A stretch of 28,356 nt of DNA from JAAELZ01 sp047639475. Its GTDB lineage: Bacteria; Pseudomonadota; Gammaproteobacteria; Arenicellales; Poriferihabitantaceae. This document shows positions 25,198 through 28,356 of this stretch, piece by piece. Under the pieces are notes generated by a model that saw only the letters and a program-made list of their open reading frames with translations, had not been told where the DNA came from and did not search any database. The position numbers were made by a program, and so were the translations under genes. The first letter of the stretch is position 1; every line of letters starts with the position of its first letter. The stretch spans positions 1 through 28,356 of the forward strand of contig JBLIOD010000036.1 in assembly GCA_047639475.1 (NCBI GenBank). The letters run 5' to 3'.

Positions 25198-25977
25198 TTA
25201 GATAATCGCCAGTCCAATAGTCCATGTGGCTCGTAGTAGCAGCAATAGCGCCAAAGTCGCTAACACTGCTAACACCACTGAACGATAGGTATCGTCGCTG
25301 GTGCCTTCAAATTGTCTAGAACCTAACCAAATCCCGACAAACAAAAACGGCAAGGCGGCGACCGCTCGCCAAGCAATAGTGGCATGAAGCAGACCGTAGG
25401 GAATGGCAGTGGCTGCGGCATAAATATCAACACCAAAAAACAAGGCAACCAGTGAGGCACGCAGTACATGCGTTTTAATGCTGCTGCCCAGTAACAAAAT
25501 TGCTACCCACATGCCGCCCATTGCCAGCAAGCCGTTCATGGTGCCAGAGATCACGCCTATTATTGCCCATCCTTTGGGGGATTTTCCCAAGCCAAAATTG
25601 CGTCCCTTATATATAAACACAACACCCAGTAGCAAACCTAGTGCACAGACTACTCTCATCGGCCCTACAGGAACGTAGCTCAAAAACCATTGTCCAAGCG
25701 GAATAAACACAAGACTGCCCAATAGTACCCACGCCACTAACCGCCAGTGCACATGCCGCCAAACTTTGGGGAACATCTGCACACTAGCAACCACTTCTAA
25801 CAAGATAACTAAAGGGACAACTTCGCGCGTTGGGGTGAACAAAGACAAGCCTGCCACCACGATCGCTGAGAAACCAAAGCCAGAATAGCCACGAATGACA
25901 GCAGCTAACATCACCGCGATGGCCATCGCAATGAATTCAAGATGTGTGAGTTGTAGGTGTTCTAAATAAGGTTGCAC
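25198..25977 (-). CDS. TSUP (TauE/SafE) family permease
   Basis: The 259-aa product is a polytopic membrane protein of the TSUP family, which exports sulfite, sulfoacetate and related organosulfur anions or other small organic anions. It has eight or so hydrophobic helices; the N-terminal half carries the family RGYSGFGFSAIVVAGLSLF motif and the second half the equivalent ISGTMNGLLAMGGMWVAILL. The start is GTG at 25977 with a weak GGA; a shorter ATG start at residue 18 is possible but would clip the first helix. No substrate can be assigned from the neighbours. Confidence 0.88.
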   Translation of the reverse strand: MQPYLEHLQLTHLEFIAMAIAVMLAAVIRGYSGFGFSAIVVAGLSLFTPTREVVPLVILLEVVASVQMFPKVWRHVHWRLVAWVLLGSLVFIPLGQWFLSYVPVGPMRVVCALGLLLGVVFIYKGRNFGLGKSPKGWAIIGVISGTMNGLLAMGGMWVAILLLGSSIKTHVLRASLVALFFGVDIYAAATAIPYGLLHATIAWRAVAALPFLFVGIWLGSRQFEGTSDDTYRSVVLAVLATLALLLLLRATWTIGLAII

Positions 25978-26002
25978 AAAATGGGTCCGACGTAAAATAA
26001 AA

Positions 26003-26620
26003 CTAGTGACGCAGCGCCAAATAACTGCCCGCGCCGACCATCATCCCACCTGAGAACCGGTTGAGCATGGTTTGCGCTTCAGCGGTCTGTAGCTTGCCCT
26101 TGATAACAAAGGCCCCGCATGCAAACAGCAAGATGGCTGTCATTTCACCCAACATGATAATAACCGAAAGGGATATCATTTCGGGGTAATGCAATGTCTC
26201 AAGTTGCAGAATAGTTGGCAAGAAAGCCAAATAGAACAAGATAACTTTGGGATTGGACACTGATATTAGGGCACCTTGTAGGAACGACGCCCAGGGGCTA
26301 ATTTCTTGAGAGTCCGCAATTATTTTTTGATCAGCGGTCGTGCCTGTCCAAACCTTATACCCTAAATAGCAGCGATAAGCAGCGCCCAAGTAACGCACTA
26401 GCAGCATGGCCTCACCCCAATTAGAGGCAAAGGTAGCCAGACCGAAACAGACTAACAACATATAAAGTATGTCGCCCAAACACACGCCCAAACCAAGCGG
26501 CACCGCCACCCAAAAGCCATCGCCCATCACCCGCGCGATGAGCGCGAATATTCCTGGGCCGGGCGTCAGCGCGAATAGAAATATGATTACATACAAACTA
26601 ATAGCGCTTTGAAAGCTCAT
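26003..26620 (-). CDS. LysE/RhtB-family exporter
   Basis: The 205-aa product is a small membrane exporter of the LysE/RhtB family, which removes amino acids or their analogues from the cytoplasm. It has about six hydrophobic segments, the family motif FALTPGPGIFALIARVMGDG near the N-terminus, and the SPWASFLQGALISVSNPKVILFYLAF segment (about residues 107-132) in the middle. Length matches the family norm. It lies 25 bp upstream of the TSUP gene on the same strand, so they may be co-transcribed. Confidence 0.9.
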   Translation of the reverse strand: MSFQSAISLYVIIFLFALTPGPGIFALIARVMGDGFWVAVPLGLGVCLGDILYMLLVCFGLATFASNWGEAMLLVRYLGAAYRCYLGYKVWTGTTADQKIIADSQEISPWASFLQGALISVSNPKVILFYLAFLPTILQLETLHYPEMISLSVIIMLGEMTAILLFACGAFVIKGKLQTAEAQTMLNRFSGGMMVGAGSYLALRH

Positions 26621-26658
26621 AACGCTAGGCTTTCAAGCTGCAAAGAAAAGGGGGCCAA

Positions 26659-27456
26659 TTAGGCCAGCCTATCCCTTTGTTTATCGTAAACTTTTGTAGT
26701 CGGGGATCCAGCGGCACGCGTTTTACGAGCCAATATTTTCACACTGGCTTGCATCCATCTGAAAGAGTCCGCCAAGTTACCCAACCCATCATTTGATTCA
26801 AAAGCTATAGACTTATTAAGTCGGCCTTTAGAAATTTGATCGGCCACCTCAGTTAACTTCGACAGCGGCGCCACTAACATTCGGCCCAATACGTTCACCA
26901 TAATGAACAGGATACATAATATGAGTGCCACCAAAGTTAAAATTAATATTTGCCTAAATTGAGCCAACTCTTGTTCCATATATTTTGATGTAACGAAAAC
27001 ACTGACGGTACCGATATCATCGCCGTCATCACCGATAATATTGCGGTCTACTTTTTAAAAATCGCCAATGATGGTTTCCACTGAATCTCGCGTTGCACCG
27101 TCTTCGCCACGCTCACGAGCAGCAAACAAGGTTTGGTGGTCTTCATCACGAACCACAATCGCGGCTAATTTCCGTTCTTGCATTTCAACGTTTAGTAGTT
27201 TGTTTACTTGATCTACATCGACATCCCACATTGGGCGGATCAAATGCTGCGACATACGAGAAGCTGATACCACCGACAATTCCGAGAGTTCGGCTACTTT
27301 TATATCTGCGCTATTTCTATAAACAAAATATCCTGCCATGACGGTAACCAAGGTTGCTGTCACAATGAATATTGCGATTAATTTAGCTCACAGGGTGTTG
27401 TACCACTTAATTTTTAATTGAGTATCCGTAAGGCCTGTCTTTATTGAAGTGTTTAT
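26659..27456 (-). pseudogene. HAMP-domain sensor gene with two in-frame stops
   Basis: A single frame reads through the whole stretch but is interrupted by TGA at 27388-27390 and TAA at 27055-27057, with no frameshift. It encodes a first membrane segment (AKLIAIFIVTATLVTVMAGY, just after the TGA), a periplasmic sensing domain with SQHLIRPMWDVDVDQVNKLL and RKLAAIVVRDEDHQTLFAAR, a second membrane helix (ILILTLVALILCILFIMV) and a HAMP domain (APLSKLTEVADQISKGRLNK to LADSFRWMQASVKILARK), then stops soon after. Proteins of this shape resemble chemoreceptor input modules without the signalling tail. The true start is unclear: the open frame continues past 27456 with no ATG or GTG toward the insertion-sequence end. 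A weak GGCC-AATTA-GGCC hairpin (26653-26665) overlaps its stop. Confidence 0.72.
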
Positions 27457-27502
27457 TATTGCAACCGATTTTACCGTAATTATATCGATCCCCGCTAGTT
27501 TA

Positions 27503-27520
27503 GGGCACCTCCGAGAATCC
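27503..27520. repeat. Candidate left inverted repeat of the IS remnant
   Basis: GGGCACCTCCGAGAATCC marks the change from the sensor-gene side to non-coding IS DNA. It is proposed from its position and its IS-end-like sequence only; the matching right repeat is not in the window. Confidence 0.3.
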
Positions 27521-27782
27521 ATTTTTTACGGTGTGAATCTACCGATTGCGAGTGAATAGACTTTATTTATCATTTTTTTGCGGAAAATCGCCGTTTTCAC
27601 CCCATTTTGATGCGCTTTAGGCCTTTTTCTTCCCCTTTTCTATATTTTCGACGGATTCATCCTGTCTAGTTGAACAAATCGGCGCATGTTGGGCTTGTCG
27701 GATAATTAGTACGAATACGAGATAATAGGTAAAATTTAAATCGGCCTGTTATTTTGAGCAAACGACACCAAAGCCAGTTGTT

Positions 27783-28178
27783 CTTAACCCTAGATTCTCT
27801 GGTTTGATCAATAAGATAGCAGCGACCTCTGCTGAGGTAATGGATGCGAGCGGCATGAAGCATGTTTGTCCAAAGTCGGGGGCAGTATACGCGGACAAGG
27901 GTTATTGCGTGCGCCCGGCCAAAATCACGCTGCGGCGCAACGGTTGCCATGATGCAACGATAAAGAAGAATAATATGCACGGCAAGAATAAGGACAAAGC
28001 CCGTTAGATTAATGAAATTCGCTCGCCATATGAACGTATTTTTGCACACCGCAATAAGCGCGTTCGCTATAAAGGCTTGGCTAAGGTGCAGTTCCAAGTT
28101 GGAGCAAGGGCCTTATGTTTCAACCTTAAACGGTTAATGGTATTGAAGGTAGATAGAGTCGAATTGCTACCTGCCTAG
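27783..28178 (+). pseudogene. 3' fragment of an IS5-family transposase
   Basis: The frame reads GLINKIAATSAEVMDASGMK, then the second catalytic Asp in AVYADKGYC. After the TAG at 28005-28007 it continues IRSPYERIFAHRNKRVRYKG, which holds the catalytic Glu and following basic residues of the IS5-group Y-R-E-K motif, and ends at TAG 28176-28178 after RVELLPA. The in-frame TAG sits where the flanking residues suggest a Trp (TGG), so it is a probable point mutation. The N-terminal portion with the first catalytic Asp is missing. The opposite-strand frame at 27666-28097 is a shadow. Confidence 0.75.
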
Positions 28179-28188
28179 GGATAAATCT

Positions 28189-28220
28189 GTCTATTGGTGG
28201 TGAAATCACCATCAATAGAC
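28189..28220. repeat. Large hairpin after the transposase fragment
   Basis: GTCTATTGGTGGTG pairs with CACCATCAATAGAC over 14 positions with a single G-U, around an AAAT loop. It lies 10 bp after the transposase stop. It may be a terminator or part of the IS end structure, although no clean T run follows on either strand. Positions 28221-28356 beyond it show no gene. Confidence 0.7.
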
Positions 28221-28356
28221 GGTTTATGGTACAAAAAAATAATTTATTGAACAAGTGAACCGCAATTTGAACGAAAACCTGTTTCAAATTGAATTAACCA
28301 ACGAGCCCACTTAGTGTTTATATCGTCGAGCCGCAAATATCAATCGTGTCTGGCCC

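Larger units (their letters stand above)
27503..28356 (+). mobile_element. Remnant of an IS5-like insertion sequence
   Basis: This stretch holds the 3' part of a DDE transposase (27783-28178), about 280 bp of non-coding, degenerate DNA upstream of it, and a large hairpin after it. The left border is set at GGGCACCTCCGAGAATCC (27503-27520), which looks like a terminal inverted repeat; its reverse complement is not found before the window ends. So the right end is either further right or lost. The first half of the transposase is missing, so the element is not active by itself. Confidence 0.55.

Noticed and set aside
26653..26665. GGCC-AATTA-GGCC hairpin as terminator of the sensor gene
   Set aside because: Only four G-C pairs, overlapping the stop codon, with C residues before the T run; too weak to call.
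27666..28097. 143-codon minus-strand frame
   Set aside because: Antisense to the transposase fragment, with no recognised domain.
17213..28356. Alternative genetic code to explain in-frame stops
   Set aside because: All three stop codons appear in broken genes, while intact genes in the window end normally with TAA, TAG and TGA.
1..28356. CRISPR array, tRNA genes or prophage integrase
   Set aside because: No regularly spaced repeats, no cloverleaf-like sequence noticed by eye and no integrase frame; a tRNAscan run could still find what reading by eye misses.

Overview
The window looks like chromosomal DNA from a moderate-GC, probably marine gammaproteobacterium. It carries the gammaproteobacterial core arrangement ybgC-tolQRAB-pal-cpoB next to ruvCAB, yebC and aspS, then a ferredoxin, coaD, rsmD and ftsYEX. 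The lineage cannot be fixed further without searches. The region up to about 17.2 kb is compact, conserved housekeeping DNA; the rest is accessory and partly decaying.

Layout. Positions 1-300 hold no protein gene but, on the minus strand, two tandem promoters with identical -10/discriminator sequences and a boxA-like element. This is the pattern of an rRNA operon leader, with 16S rRNA expected just off the left edge. Positions 390-6483 (minus) hold the Tol-Pal envelope system: YbgC, TolQ, TolR, TolA, TolB, Pal and CpoB, followed by a frameshifted DUF937-like gene. Positions 6566-9528 (minus) carry ruvB, ruvA, ruvC and yebC. Positions 9712-11845 (minus) carry fmdB-like and aspS, bounded by a strong terminator and a promoter with a GC-rich discriminator. 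Positions 12029-14487 (minus) carry a nucleotidyltransferase, a YfhL-type ferredoxin, coaD and rsmD. From 14624 the plus strand carries ftsY, ftsE and ftsX, but the usual partner rpoH does not follow. Instead there is a broken outer-membrane-protein-like gene (17228-17935, minus).

Positions 18173-24206 (plus) encode an overlapping AddB-like nuclease and AddA-like helicase-nuclease pair, probably a double-strand-break end-processing enzyme. Three minus-strand membrane proteins follow: a one-domain voltage-gated cation channel with an unusually acidic selectivity filter, a TSUP-family permease and a LysE-family exporter. The right end holds a HAMP sensor gene with two in-frame stops and the remnant of an IS5-like insertion sequence.

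Most notable: the rRNA-type leader; an AspRS with the two residues associated with non-discriminating enzymes; the native acidic channel filter; the AddAB-like pair at the place where rpoH is expected; and three genes broken by nonsense codons while their frames are otherwise open, covering all three stop codons. I did not find a clearly undescribed multi-gene system.
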